DNA of 64,000 nt from Aestuariibius sp. HNIBRBA575 (GTDB lineage: Bacteria; Pseudomonadota; Alphaproteobacteria; Rhodobacterales; Rhodobacteraceae): the NCBI RefSeq assembly GCF_040932005.1, contig NZ_CP162414.1:3267961-3331960 (forward strand), in the 5' to 3' direction. The position numbers and the translations under genes were made by a program. The number at the start of each line of letters is the position of its first letter. Position 1 is the stretch's first letter. Positions 38,547-46,783 of this stretch are shown here, in pieces. The notes beneath the pieces were generated by a model. The model was not told where the DNA came from. It saw only the letters and a program-made list of their open reading frames with translations, and did not search any database.

Positions 38547-38555
38547 TTATCCACA
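38547..38555 (+). promoter_or_regulatory. DnaA box, perfect
   Basis: TTATCCACA; its last base is the A of the maf ATG, so DnaA binding would cover the maf translation start region. Confidence 0.75.
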
Positions 38556-39154
38556 TGAATAACCACATAATTCTTGCGTCAAATTCGCAAATACGGGCAA
38601 CTTTGCTCCGAAATGCGGGTGTTTCTTTCGACGTTTTGGCCAAAAAAATCGACGAAGAATCGATTCGAGCTTCCTTACAAGCAGAAGAAGCGTCACCGCG
38701 GGACATAGCGGATGCACTGGCAGAAATGAAAGCCGCACGGGCCGCTGAAGCGCACCCAAATTCCTTTGTGTTGGGCTGCGATCAGATTTTGGCCTTTCAA
38801 CAAAACTGTTTTGCCAAACCAGCAGACAAAAATGACGCACGACAGCAGTTGCAACAGCTGCGTGGAAAACAACATCAGTTGTTGTCCGCGGCCGTTCTGT
38901 ATCATGAAAACAAACCCATTTGGCGGCATGTGGGTCAGGTTCGGTTGACTATGCGACCCTTTTCGGACGCATATTTGGACGATTATTTGGACAGAAACTG
39001 GGACAGCATTCGACACGCTGTGGGCTGTTACAAACTCGAAGAAGAAGGCGTGCGCCTGTTTTCACGTGTTGAGGGCGACTATTTCAATGTCCTTGGACTG
39101 CCGTTACTAGAGTTCTTGTCATACCTAACACTTCGCGGAATACTGCCCAAATGA
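38555..39154 (+). CDS. maf: Maf family nucleoside triphosphate pyrophosphatase
   Basis: This 199-residue protein of the Maf/Ham1 superfamily hydrolyses nucleoside triphosphates and has been linked to septum control. It starts I-I-L-A-S-N-S-Q-I-R and has L-G-C-D-Q-I-L, the metal-site region. No ribosome-binding site is visible before the ATG; the upstream bases form a perfect DnaA box. It is the first rightward gene from the putative origin and overlaps aroE by four bases. Confidence 0.92.
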   Translation: MNNHIILASNSQIRATLLRNAGVSFDVLAKKIDEESIRASLQAEEASPRDIADALAEMKAARAAEAHPNSFVLGCDQILAFQQNCFAKPADKNDARQQLQQLRGKQHQLLSAAVLYHENKPIWRHVGQVRLTMRPFSDAYLDDYLDRNWDSIRHAVGCYKLEEEGVRLFSRVEGDYFNVLGLPLLEFLSYLTLRGILPK

Positions 39155-39981
39155 CCCAACATATCATTCCTCTGGCTGGTGTGATCGGCCACCCGATTGC
39201 ACATTCCAAGAGCCCGCGTTTGCACAAACACTGGCTTAAAAAACACGGCCTGCCCGGCGACTATATCCCTATGGATGTCAAAGAGGCAGATTTGGAACAG
39301 GTTATTCGCACCCTTCCAAAGGCAGGTTTTGTGGGTGTGAACATCACCATTCCACACAAAGTGTCGGTTTTGCAGATTGCGGATTTGGTCACAGATCGCG
39401 CGACGCTTATCGGGGCTGCCAACACGTTGATTTTCCGCAAGGATGGAAAAATTCATGCTGATAATACAGACGGTTATGGGTTTATTTCCAATCTAAAACA
39501 GGGCGCGCCGGGTTGGCGTGCAGATACTGGGCCAGTGACTGTTTTGGGCGCAGGCGGTGCTGCGCGGGCGGTGATTTCATCCCTGATCGAAGTCGGAGCC
39601 AAAGAGATTTTGCTGACCAATCGCACCCGCCCTAAAGCCGAAGGGTTGCAGGCCGAGTTTGGGTCTAAAGTACGGGTAATCGATTGGGTGCAGGCCGGAA
39701 ATGCGATCGAGGACGCGGCGACTTTGATCAACACCACATCACTGGGCATGGAAGGTCAGCCAGAATTGCGGGTTCCGCTGGATGGGCTTCAACGTGGGTC
39801 TGTTGTGACTGATCTGGTGTACACGCCAATACAAACCCATTTGTTAAAAACCGCTGAACAGGCGGGATGCGTCACGGTGGATGGGTTAGGGATGTTGCTG
39901 CATCAGGCCGTTCCGGCATTTGAACGGTGGTTCGGCATCAGACCCGTTGTTGATGTTGAGACACGCGCGGCAATTCTATGA
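39151..39981 (+). CDS. aroE: Shikimate dehydrogenase
   Basis: This 276-residue enzyme reduces 3-dehydroshikimate with NADPH in aromatic amino acid synthesis. The substrate site G-H-P-I-A-H-S-K-S-P-R-L-H-K, catalytic V-N-I-T-I-P-H-K, and NADP loop V-L-G-A-G-G-A-A-R-A are all present. It overlaps maf and coaE by four bases at each end. Confidence 0.97.
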   Translation: MTQHIIPLAGVIGHPIAHSKSPRLHKHWLKKHGLPGDYIPMDVKEADLEQVIRTLPKAGFVGVNITIPHKVSVLQIADLVTDRATLIGAANTLIFRKDGKIHADNTDGYGFISNLKQGAPGWRADTGPVTVLGAGGAARAVISSLIEVGAKEILLTNRTRPKAEGLQAEFGSKVRVIDWVQAGNAIEDAATLINTTSLGMEGQPELRVPLDGLQRGSVVTDLVYTPIQTHLLKTAEQAGCVTVDGLGMLLHQAVPAFERWFGIRPVVDVETRAAIL

Positions 39982-40574
39982 ATCCGTACCTATTGGGATT
40001 AACTGGATCCATCGGGATGGGTAAGTCCACGACCGCGCAGATGTTTCGCGATGCTGGGCTGGATGTCTGGGACGCAGATGCGGCTGTGCACCGGCTATAT
40101 GCAAAAGGTGGCGCCGCTGTTTCACCGATCCGCGCAACGTTTCCGTCGGCAATTGAGGCAGGGACAGTGTCGCGGGAAAGGCTGAAACAGATCATTGCAC
40201 AGGACAACACGGCGCTTAGCCAGATTGAAAAAATTGTGCACCCCCTTGTTGCAGCGGACCGTGCTGATTTCATTGACCAAGCAACTTCGGATATTGTTGT
40301 ATTGGACATTCCGCTGTTGTTTGAAACAAATTCCGAAAGTCAGTTTTCTGGTATTTTGGTTGTTTCCGCCCCGGCGGAGTTACAGAAAAACCGTGTCTTG
40401 GCACGCGCGGGTATGACAGAGGCCCAATTTGACACTATTCTGGCCCGACAGGTTCCTGACACAGACAAAAGAGCCAAGGCAGATTTTGTAATCGAAACCA
40501 TTGATCTGGAACAGACACGGCAATCTGTTACGGATTTGATTGCAGATATCCGAAGGAACCATATCCATGCGTGA
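39978..40574 (+). CDS. coaE: Dephospho-CoA kinase
   Basis: This 198-residue kinase makes CoA from dephospho-CoA. The P-loop G-L-T-G-S-I-G-M-G-K-S-T is at residues 7-18, V-W-D-A-D-A-A-V-H follows, and V-L-D-I-P-L-L-F-E is the substrate segment. It overlaps aroE by four and dnaQ by eight bases. Confidence 0.97.
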   Translation: MNPYLLGLTGSIGMGKSTTAQMFRDAGLDVWDADAAVHRLYAKGGAAVSPIRATFPSAIEAGTVSRERLKQIIAQDNTALSQIEKIVHPLVAADRADFIDQATSDIVVLDIPLLFETNSESQFSGILVVSAPAELQKNRVLARAGMTEAQFDTILARQVPDTDKRAKADFVIETIDLEQTRQSVTDLIADIRRNHIHA

Positions 40575-41253
40575 AATCGTGCTTGATACTGAAACCACCG
40601 GGTTTGAGCCCGAGGACGGCGATCGTATTGTCGAAATTGGTGCTGTGGAATTGCTGAACCATGTGCCAACGGGTCGGACCTATCATCAATATATCAATCC
40701 AGAGCGATCCATGCCCAAAGAGGCGTTTGATGTGCATGGGCTGGGCGATGAATTTCTGGCGGACAAACCAGTTTTTGCCAAAATTGCGCAGGACTTTATC
40801 GATTTTGTCGGGACGGATCTGATGGTGATCCATAACGCGTCCTTTGACATGAAGTTTCTAAACGCAGAGCTGCGTTGGCTTAATCGTCCACCTTTGCCGG
40901 TGGATCAGGCGTTAGACACATTGGCGATTGCGCGACGTCGTTTTCCTGGCTCCCCTGCATCGCTGGATGCTTTGTGCCGCCGGTTTGGGATCGATAATTC
41001 GTCACGTACCTTGCACGGCGCGTTGTTGGATAGTGAAATCCTGGCCGAAGTGTATCTGGAACTGATCGGGGGGCGTCAGCCTGACTTTGCGCTGTCCAAT
41101 TCAGGCACGGCAAAGAAAAGCGGTCTGCAATCTGATGATTGGCGTCCCAAGCCCCGTGAAACGGCGTTGCCGCCACGTCTGACCGAGGACGAAATCGCCG
41201 CCCATACTGCCTTTGTTGACAAATTGGGCGACGACGCGCTTTGGAAGAAGTGA
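40567..41253 (+). CDS. dnaQ: DNA polymerase III epsilon subunit (proofreading exonuclease)
   Basis: This 228-residue 3'-5' exonuclease proofreads replication. ExoI motif V-L-D-T-E-T-T-G-F, ExoII V-I-H-N-A-S-F-D, and ExoIII H-G-A-L-L-D-S are intact. The ATG at 40567 has AAGGA upstream and overlaps coaE by eight bases. It is two bases from the end of the convergent secB. Confidence 0.97.
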   Translation: MREIVLDTETTGFEPEDGDRIVEIGAVELLNHVPTGRTYHQYINPERSMPKEAFDVHGLGDEFLADKPVFAKIAQDFIDFVGTDLMVIHNASFDMKFLNAELRWLNRPPLPVDQALDTLAIARRRFPGSPASLDALCRRFGIDNSSRTLHGALLDSEILAEVYLELIGGRQPDFALSNSGTAKKSGLQSDDWRPKPRETALPPRLTEDEIAAHTAFVDKLGDDALWKK

Positions 41254-41255
41254 GC

Positions 41256-41768
41256 TTAGGCGTCGGCTTTGCCGTTTGCCTCAGCTTGGGCCTGTGCACG
41301 GCGCGCGATTTCGTTGCGATACAGCGCAACAAAATCAATAGTTTCAAGGTTCAGCGGCGGGAAACCACCGTCGCGGGTCACGTCTGAAACGATGCGGCGC
41401 ACGAATGGGAACGTAATGCGTGGGCATTCGATCAACAGATAGGCGTGCAATTGCGGTGCGGGAACGCCTTCGATTTTGAAAACGCCGGCATATTCCAACT
41501 CAAGGATAAACAGCGGATCGCCTTTGTCCTTGGTTTTGGATGTGATGTTCAGCTTGGTGATGACTTCGTATTGTTCGTCATCTGTGCCGCGTTTTTTGGC
41601 GTCCAGGTTCACGCCGACCTGAATTTCAGGCTGCACTTCGCCGCTCACGCCTTTTTGGGCCATGATATTTTCAAACGACATGTCGCGCACATATTGTGCC
41701 AAAACGCGTTGCGAAATTTGCAAAGGCTGCTGAGCTTCAGTCGCGCCTGTTTCCGGTGTGTCGGTCAT
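41256..41768 (-). CDS. secB: Protein-export chaperone SecB
   Basis: This 170-residue tetrameric chaperone keeps preproteins unfolded for SecA. The body starts near Q-I-S-Q-R-V-L-A-Q-Y-V-R-D-M-S-F-E and shows I-L-E-L-E-Y-A-G-V-F and L-I-E-C-P-R-I-T-F-P-F-V-R-R. The variable ends are Ala/Gln rich. It is a single leftward gene facing dnaQ, the usual alphaproteobacterial order. Confidence 0.96.
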   Translation of the reverse strand: MTDTPETGATEAQQPLQISQRVLAQYVRDMSFENIMAQKGVSGEVQPEIQVGVNLDAKKRGTDDEQYEVITKLNITSKTKDKGDPLFILELEYAGVFKIEGVPAPQLHAYLLIECPRITFPFVRRIVSDVTRDGGFPPLNLETIDFVALYRNEIARRAQAQAEANGKADA

Positions 41769-41825
41769 CTAGGAATGCTCCAGTTGAATAATTTGCGCTA
41801 TTCCTAGCAGCCTCGTGGCAGGGCC

Positions 41826-42317
41826 TCAATGCCGAGTCCAGCCCGAGGGGGAATGTGTGGCGCGATTGTTGGGGTCAACTTCGGTAAATTCGCCGTCAAT
41901 GACGTGATCATCAGGATGTTGGGGGCGATTTGGTCCGGTATTTGGCGGTTGACCCATTGTGAAACTCTGAACGTTCACTTTGGACTTAAGCCATTGAAAT
42001 ACACGGGACCGTACACCGGGCACCAACAAAGAAAACCCAACGATATCTGTGAAAAACCCCGGTGTCAGCAACAACGCGCCCGAAAACAGGATCATCGCCC
42101 CATGCGCCAAAGGTTCCGTAGGATCATTCAGTTGCGAAAAACTGCTGCGAAGGCGCGTCATTTCGGCCGCTCCCTGACTGCGCACCAAATGGGACCCCAA
42201 AAAAGCCGTCAAAACCACGATTAATAAGGTGGGCCATAACCCAATTGCACCGCCAACTTGAATGAATAGGGCGATTTCAATCAGCGGGATCGCGATAAAC
42301 AAACCTAAAAGCCACAT
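41826..42317 (-). CDS. fxsA: FxsA family membrane protein
   Basis: This 163-residue protein has an FxsA domain: N-terminal hydrophobic L-G-L-F-I-A-I-P-L-I-E-I-A-L-F-I-Q-V-G, W-P-T-L-L-I-V-V-L-T-A, and L-L-L-T-P-G-F-F-T-D-I-V-G. FxsA in E. coli relieves phage F exclusion by PifA; the general role is unknown. The C-terminus is polar and Pro/Asn rich. It is divergent from the Tim44-like gene. Confidence 0.9.
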   Translation of the reverse strand: MWLLGLFIAIPLIEIALFIQVGGAIGLWPTLLIVVLTAFLGSHLVRSQGAAEMTRLRSSFSQLNDPTEPLAHGAMILFSGALLLTPGFFTDIVGFSLLVPGVRSRVFQWLKSKVNVQSFTMGQPPNTGPNRPQHPDDHVIDGEFTEVDPNNRATHSPSGWTRH

Positions 42318-42420
42318 ATGTGAACCTCACTTGCTGGGTGTCGAAGGTGGACTTGGCCCACCCCCTCACCTACATAGTAATGTGAATGACAGATTTCCAC
42401 GTCCGACCAAAGGGTAACAC

Positions 42421-43077
42421 ATGAATTCGCCCATTATTCAACTTATCGTCCTTGCTGGCGTTGCCATCTTCTTGATCCTGCGTTTGCGCAGTGTTCTGGG
42501 GACGCGGGATGGTTTTGAACAACCACGTGAACGCGCGGAACAGCAGCCAAATCCACGCCGTGAATTCGAAGTGATCGAAGGTGGCCCAGATCGCGACATC
42601 ACAGATCACGTCGAAGAAAACAGTGATGACGCCAAAGCGTTGGCAGCCATGAAGAAAGCTGAACCTAGTTTTGGGGTCAGCGATTTCATGCAGGGCGCAC
42701 GCGGGGCCTATGAAATGATCCTAATGGCGTTTGAACGCGGGGATCTGGGATCAGTAAAAGCGTTTTTGTCCGACGATGTTTATGCCGCGTTTGCTGGTGT
42801 TGTAGAACAACGGGAAAAGGATGGCGTCACCATCGAGGCAACCTTTATCGGGGTGGCAGATATGGCCATCCAAGAGGTTGAATTCGACGAAGTCACCTCT
42901 GAGGGCGAAATCAGCATGCGTTTTGTGGGCGAATTGACGTCGATTGTACGCGATAATGCCGGTGACGTGATCGAAGGCAGCGACACCGAGATTAAGCGCC
43001 AGCGCGATATCTGGACATTTGCACGTAAAATGGGTGCGAATGATCCAAACTGGCAATTGGTCGCTACGTCAGAATGA
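42421..43077 (+). CDS. Tim44-like domain protein
   Basis: This 218-residue protein has one N-terminal membrane segment (about residues 4-24), a charged linker, and a Tim44-like domain (F-L-S-D-D-V-Y-A-A-F and V-D/E-F-D-E-V-T-S-E-G-E-I-S, ending D-I-W-T-F-A-R). Mitochondrial Tim44 tethers Hsp70 to the import channel; the bacterial role is thought to be in the envelope. It overlaps mltA by four bases. Confidence 0.9.
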   Translation: MNSPIIQLIVLAGVAIFLILRLRSVLGTRDGFEQPRERAEQQPNPRREFEVIEGGPDRDITDHVEENSDDAKALAAMKKAEPSFGVSDFMQGARGAYEMILMAFERGDLGSVKAFLSDDVYAAFAGVVEQREKDGVTIEATFIGVADMAIQEVEFDEVTSEGEISMRFVGELTSIVRDNAGDVIEGSDTEIKRQRDIWTFARKMGANDPNWQLVATSE

Positions 43078-44135
43078 TGTTTGGCACGACCCTTGCCGCG
43101 CGCATTAAGCGTGCAATGTCAGGGGTCGCGCTGACTGGTTTTTTGATGTCTGGGGCAGCTATGGCTGAAACAAATGTCCAGTTGATGCGTTTTGACGACC
43201 TGTTTGGCTGGGCAGAAGATGACCATCAGGCGGCGTTGGACACTTTCCGTATGACCTGTCAGGATTTCGACGATCCCGATTGGAACACCCTGTGCGACAT
43301 TGCGGCGACGCAACAAAATCCGCGTGACTTCTTTGAGCTGTTTTTCAAACCTGTTTTGATCAGCGACGGTGAGGCGGGATTGTTCACCGGATATTTCGAA
43401 CCCGAACTACAAGGCGCGCGACGCCCTGATGAACGGTATCGTTTCCCGATCTACCGCCTACCGGCCGAAGCGCGATCAGGTCCATGGTTGACCCGTCGCC
43501 AAATCGAAGAAACCGGTGCCCTGCAGGGTCGTGGGCTGGAAATTGCTTGGGTTGATGACTCGGTTGAGGCTTTTTTCCTGCAAATTCAGGGATCTGGGCG
43601 TATTCGTATGAATGACGGATCTGTGGTGCGTGTTGGGTATGGTGGCAAAAATGGCCGCAATTATTCGTCCGTAGGTGCGGAATTGGTGCGGCGCGGCATT
43701 TATGAACCTCACCAAGTGTCCGCTCAGGTGATCCAATCCTGGGTGCGCAACAATCCCGTGGCGGGTCGCGAATTGCTGTGGGTTAACGATTCCTACGTGT
43801 TTTTCCGCGAAGTGAGCGAAGTGCCTGCCGATCGCGGACCATTGGGCGCGATGAACAGGTCCATAACCGAAATGCGATCCATCGCCGTTGATCCGGAATA
43901 CACCCCATTAGGCGCGCCCGTTTGGATCGAAAAGGAAGGCGCAACACCCCTGCGTCGGTTGATGATCGCCCAAGATACCGGATCAGCCATCAAAGGCGCA
44001 CAGCGCGCCGACATATTCTATGGAACCGGGGATCAGGCCGGTCGGCTGGCTGGTCGCATTCGTGATGGCGGACGCATGATCGTGCTGCTGCCAATCCAGA
44101 GGGCCTATGCGATGCTGCCAGAGGGGCTGGAATGA
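43074..44135 (+). CDS. mltA: Membrane-bound lytic murein transglycosylase A
   Basis: This 353-residue enzyme cleaves glycan strands to 1,6-anhydro products. It has a signal-like N-terminus (hydrophobic V-A-L-T-G-F-L-M-S-G-A-A-M-A), G-Y-F-E-P-E-L-Q, F-F-L-Q-I-Q-G-S-G-R, G-Y-G-G-K-N-G-R-N-Y, and the 3D domain A-Q-D-T-G-S-A-I-K-G with the catalytic Asp. No lipobox is seen, so it may be soluble periplasmic. It overlaps both neighbours by four bases. Confidence 0.93.
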   Translation: MMFGTTLAARIKRAMSGVALTGFLMSGAAMAETNVQLMRFDDLFGWAEDDHQAALDTFRMTCQDFDDPDWNTLCDIAATQQNPRDFFELFFKPVLISDGEAGLFTGYFEPELQGARRPDERYRFPIYRLPAEARSGPWLTRRQIEETGALQGRGLEIAWVDDSVEAFFLQIQGSGRIRMNDGSVVRVGYGGKNGRNYSSVGAELVRRGIYEPHQVSAQVIQSWVRNNPVAGRELLWVNDSYVFFREVSEVPADRGPLGAMNRSITEMRSIAVDPEYTPLGAPVWIEKEGATPLRRLMIAQDTGSAIKGAQRADIFYGTGDQAGRLAGRIRDGGRMIVLLPIQRAYAMLPEGLE

Positions 44136-44722
44136 AAAAGCCCCGGCATCTAAGCCCGGAGGAACGCGCATTATGGGAAGAAGTGGCCAAACGAACCGAA
44201 CGGATGGACCGCCCTGCCCCAGCCCTTAAACCCCCGGCCAAGAAACCAAACCCAACAATCCCCCGCCCCCACGTGACGCCAATGGACCGGACGTTTCGTG
44301 TTGGACAGAATGTGGACCATCACCGGGATCATGATCTGGTCGCTGGGTTGTCACGGCAATTGGCAGCGGCACCGGTCAACATGGATCGCAAAAGCTTTAC
44401 CCGTCTGAAACGAGGAAAGCTAAAACCCGAAGGCCGGATCGATTTGCACGGCATGACATTGGCACAGGCGCATCCTGCTTTGATGTCATTTGTTCTGGGT
44501 GCGCATCAAAACGGAAAACGGTTGGTTTTGGTGATCACAGGCAAAGGCAAATCGCGTGACCAAGGCGGCCCGATCCCAACGCGTCTTGGGGTTTTACGCC
44601 ATCAAGTGCCGCAATGGTTGGCCATGCCGCCGTTGTCACAGGCAGTTTTGCAAGTAACCGAAGCCCATATCAGCCATGGCGGCCATGGCGCCTATTACGT
44701 GTATTTAAAACGTATTCGTTGA
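44132..44722 (+). CDS. Smr/MutS2-type domain protein
   Basis: This 196-residue protein ends in a Smr domain: R-I-D-L-H-G-M-T-L-A-Q-A near residues 107-118 and V-L-V-I-T-G-K-G-K-S near 127-137. Smr domains nick or bind nucleic acids. The N-terminal half is basic and Pro rich. It is last in the Tim44-mltA-smr run and stops two bases from a convergent gene. Confidence 0.9.
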   Translation: MKKPRHLSPEERALWEEVAKRTERMDRPAPALKPPAKKPNPTIPRPHVTPMDRTFRVGQNVDHHRDHDLVAGLSRQLAAAPVNMDRKSFTRLKRGKLKPEGRIDLHGMTLAQAHPALMSFVLGAHQNGKRLVLVITGKGKSRDQGGPIPTRLGVLRHQVPQWLAMPPLSQAVLQVTEAHISHGGHGAYYVYLKRIR

Positions 44723-44724
44723 CG

Positions 44725-45834
44725 TCATTGCGGCTGCAACAGGCCGGGTGACAGGATCAATTGGGTGGCGTTTTGCATGGTGATCACGGTGCCCGGCAAT
44801 AAACCGGACCGCCCTGACCTATCGTCCCTAAATGCCTCACTGACCAACGAACCGCGGCTCAGCAATGCGATCAACGCGGGCGACGTTCCCACAGTAAAAT
44901 GACCCAATGGCCCATCCGTAAAGGCGCTGACATCTACAACAGTGACCGGCAATTCGGCCACAGGTTCGGCATCACGAATAGCGCCTAAACGTTCGCGAAC
45001 CCCAGTCAAACGCGCTGACAATTGCAACGCGCGATCCCGTTGCGAAACAAAGATGGCAAACGGTTGTGGCAGGTCTTGGATCCGATCCGCCTGTGCGCGA
45101 AACAGATCAACCGAGATGTCAGGCGAAATCAAAACCACCCCAGACAAATGATCATTTGACCAGCCAGGTTGCGTCAATTCGATCTGCCGCAGGGTTTCCA
45201 TCACCAATAGGGTCCCCATCGAATGGCCAGTCAGAATGACACGATCTGCGCCGCTTTGGGACACTTCGAATAACACCTTTTCCAGCTCATCCCGTGCGGC
45301 CAGAACGGAATCCAGATCATGCACATAGCCAAATGGGTTCATCGCGCTGGGCCATGAATAATGGACGGCCGTGGCTGGCACTTCAAAGTCATGCATGATC
45401 TGCGCCATACGAAAAATACCGTCGGAAAAGCTGTTATTGTATCCATGAACGTAGATCATCACTTCGCGTTCACCGGACGGTTGCTGAACCAACGCAGCGT
45501 TCAAGGACCTGATAAATTCGGCCCCATTTTCGATCTCGGCCTGTTGCGTAACCGCAAAATGGCGGCTGGGATCTGTTCGGTTTTGGTTGGTTCTGACGCT
45601 GCCTGTACTGCGTTGCGTTGGGATTGAAACCTCAACATCCAAATACGAAACATGATCGCCCCGCCGGCCTAAAAACTGGCCTAATTCGTTCTGAACCCGG
45701 TTCGTCGCCACAAAAATCCGCGTTGTCTGAACCGTTTCATCGCCAGTTGAAATGTAAGGAATGATCGACCGGTCGACGCAGGCACCCAGAACGATGACAC
45801 AAAGCAAAAAGGGGATCAGCCGCATAACATTCAA
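44725..45834 (-). CDS. Alpha/beta hydrolase lipoprotein (DUF900 type)
   Basis: This 369-residue protein has a lipoprotein signal (L-L-C-V-I-V-L-G-A-C) and an alpha/beta hydrolase with V-Y-V-H-G-Y-N-N-S-F and the nucleophile L-T-G-H-S-M-G-T-L. The F-V-A-T-N-R-V segment near residue 42 is typical of the DUF900 esterase-like group. The substrate is unknown. The start may be the Met at 45834 or at 45825; both keep the signal. A plausible promoter lies at 45878-45906. Confidence 0.85.
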   Translation of the reverse strand: MNVMRLIPFLLCVIVLGACVDRSIIPYISTGDETVQTTRIFVATNRVQNELGQFLGRRGDHVSYLDVEVSIPTQRSTGSVRTNQNRTDPSRHFAVTQQAEIENGAEFIRSLNAALVQQPSGEREVMIYVHGYNNSFSDGIFRMAQIMHDFEVPATAVHYSWPSAMNPFGYVHDLDSVLAARDELEKVLFEVSQSGADRVILTGHSMGTLLVMETLRQIELTQPGWSNDHLSGVVLISPDISVDLFRAQADRIQDLPQPFAIFVSQRDRALQLSARLTGVRERLGAIRDAEPVAELPVTVVDVSAFTDGPLGHFTVGTSPALIALLSRGSLVSEAFRDDRSGRSGLLPGTVITMQNATQLILSPGLLQPQ

Positions 45835-45877
45835 TTCGCTGTTAATAAAATAGACCGTAGGAAAATGGCCCTAAACC

Positions 45878-45906
45878 TGTATTGCGCGTCCACCATTGTA
45901 TTGCAA
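45878..45906 (-). promoter_or_regulatory. Putative promoter of the lipoprotein hydrolase gene
   Basis: Minus strand TTGCAA (45901-45906), a 17-base spacer, then AATACA (45878-45883), about 45 bases before the gene. Unproven. Confidence 0.35.
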
Positions 45907-45931
45907 CGAAACCTTGACCGGATGTTTTAGG

Positions 45932-46783
45932 TTAAAAATCCAGACCCAAATCCAATGTGCGCACAGAATGCGTCAATGCGCCGGATGAAATGTAGTCAAC
46001 GCCGGTTGCCGCCACTTCTGCGATGCGGTCCAGTTTCATGTTGCCTGATGCCTCTAGCACCACGCCGCCACGTGTCAGATTTACAGCGTCCTTTAGGGTC
46101 GGAGTGTCCATATTATCAAGCAGAATAACATCTGCCCCACCAATCGTAAGCGCTTGTTCCAATTGATCAATTGTGTCGACTTCCAGCTCAATTTTCATCA
46201 TATGAGAGGCCACTGCCTTGGCCGCATTCAGCGCCTGTGAAATACCGCCTGCGGCTGCGATGTGGTTGTCTTTGATCATGATCGCATCCGACAGATTTTG
46301 CCGATGATTATGCCCGCCACCGTGCAGCACGGCCTGTTTTTCAACGACCCGCAAACCGGGTGTGGTTTTGCGCGTGCAAGTGACCCGTGTGGCTGTGCCT
46401 TTGGTTTGGGCGACAAATTTGCTGGTCAATGTCGCGATCCCAGTGAGCCGACCGGCAAAATTCAGCGCCACACGTTCCGCCGAAAGGATTGATGACGCTT
46501 TGCCGCGGATGACCATCAAAACGTCACCCGTTTCACAGGGCTGGCCGTCGTGAATAACCGGTTCGATATCCAAAGCCGGATCAATCAGGTGAAACGCAAT
46601 ACGCGCGATCTGCATGCCGGAAACGACGCCATTTTCGCGGGCATTTATCCGGGCCTCATACGTGACATCAGACGGGATAACCGCGCGCGTTGTTACATCG
46701 CCATAAGTTCCAAGATCCTCCATCAAGGCCGCCCGAACCATGGGTTCGAGGATCAAATCGGGCAATTCATTGAATGCGGTCAT
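45932..46783 (-). CDS. nadC: Nicotinate-nucleotide pyrophosphorylase (carboxylating)
   Basis: This 283-residue enzyme converts quinolinate and PRPP to nicotinate mononucleotide. It shows A-R-E-N-G-V-V-S-G, T-R-K-T-T-P-G-L-R, H-G-G-G-H-N-H-R, and I-K-D-N-H-I. It is the last gene of nadABC and overlaps nadB by four bases. Confidence 0.97.
   Translation of the reverse strand: MTAFNELPDLILEPMVRAALMEDLGTYGDVTTRAVIPSDVTYEARINARENGVVSGMQIARIAFHLIDPALDIEPVIHDGQPCETGDVLMVIRGKASSILSAERVALNFAGRLTGIATLTSKFVAQTKGTATRVTCTRKTTPGLRVVEKQAVLHGGGHNHRQNLSDAIMIKDNHIAAAGGISQALNAAKAVASHMMKIELEVDTIDQLEQALTIGGADVILLDNMDTPTLKDAVNLTRGGVVLEASGNMKLDRIAEVAATGVDYISSGALTHSVRTLDLGLDF

Larger units (their letters stand above)
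38052..38554. other. oriC: Candidate chromosomal replication origin (oriC)
   Basis: This 503-base stretch without a gene separates the divergent rho and maf. It holds one perfect DnaA box (38547-38555), three at 8 of 9 (38243-38251 reverse, 38403-38411, 38426-38434), an A+T-rich segment at 38192-38225 that could be the unwinding element, a 14-bp palindrome at 38132-38145, a hairpin at 38363-38377, one GANTC site (38156-38160), and a 7-of-8 match to the CtrA box at 38331-38345. Genes run away from it on both sides and parABS lies within 7 kb. dnaA and hemE are not adjacent. The identification is an inference from these features. Confidence 0.75.
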
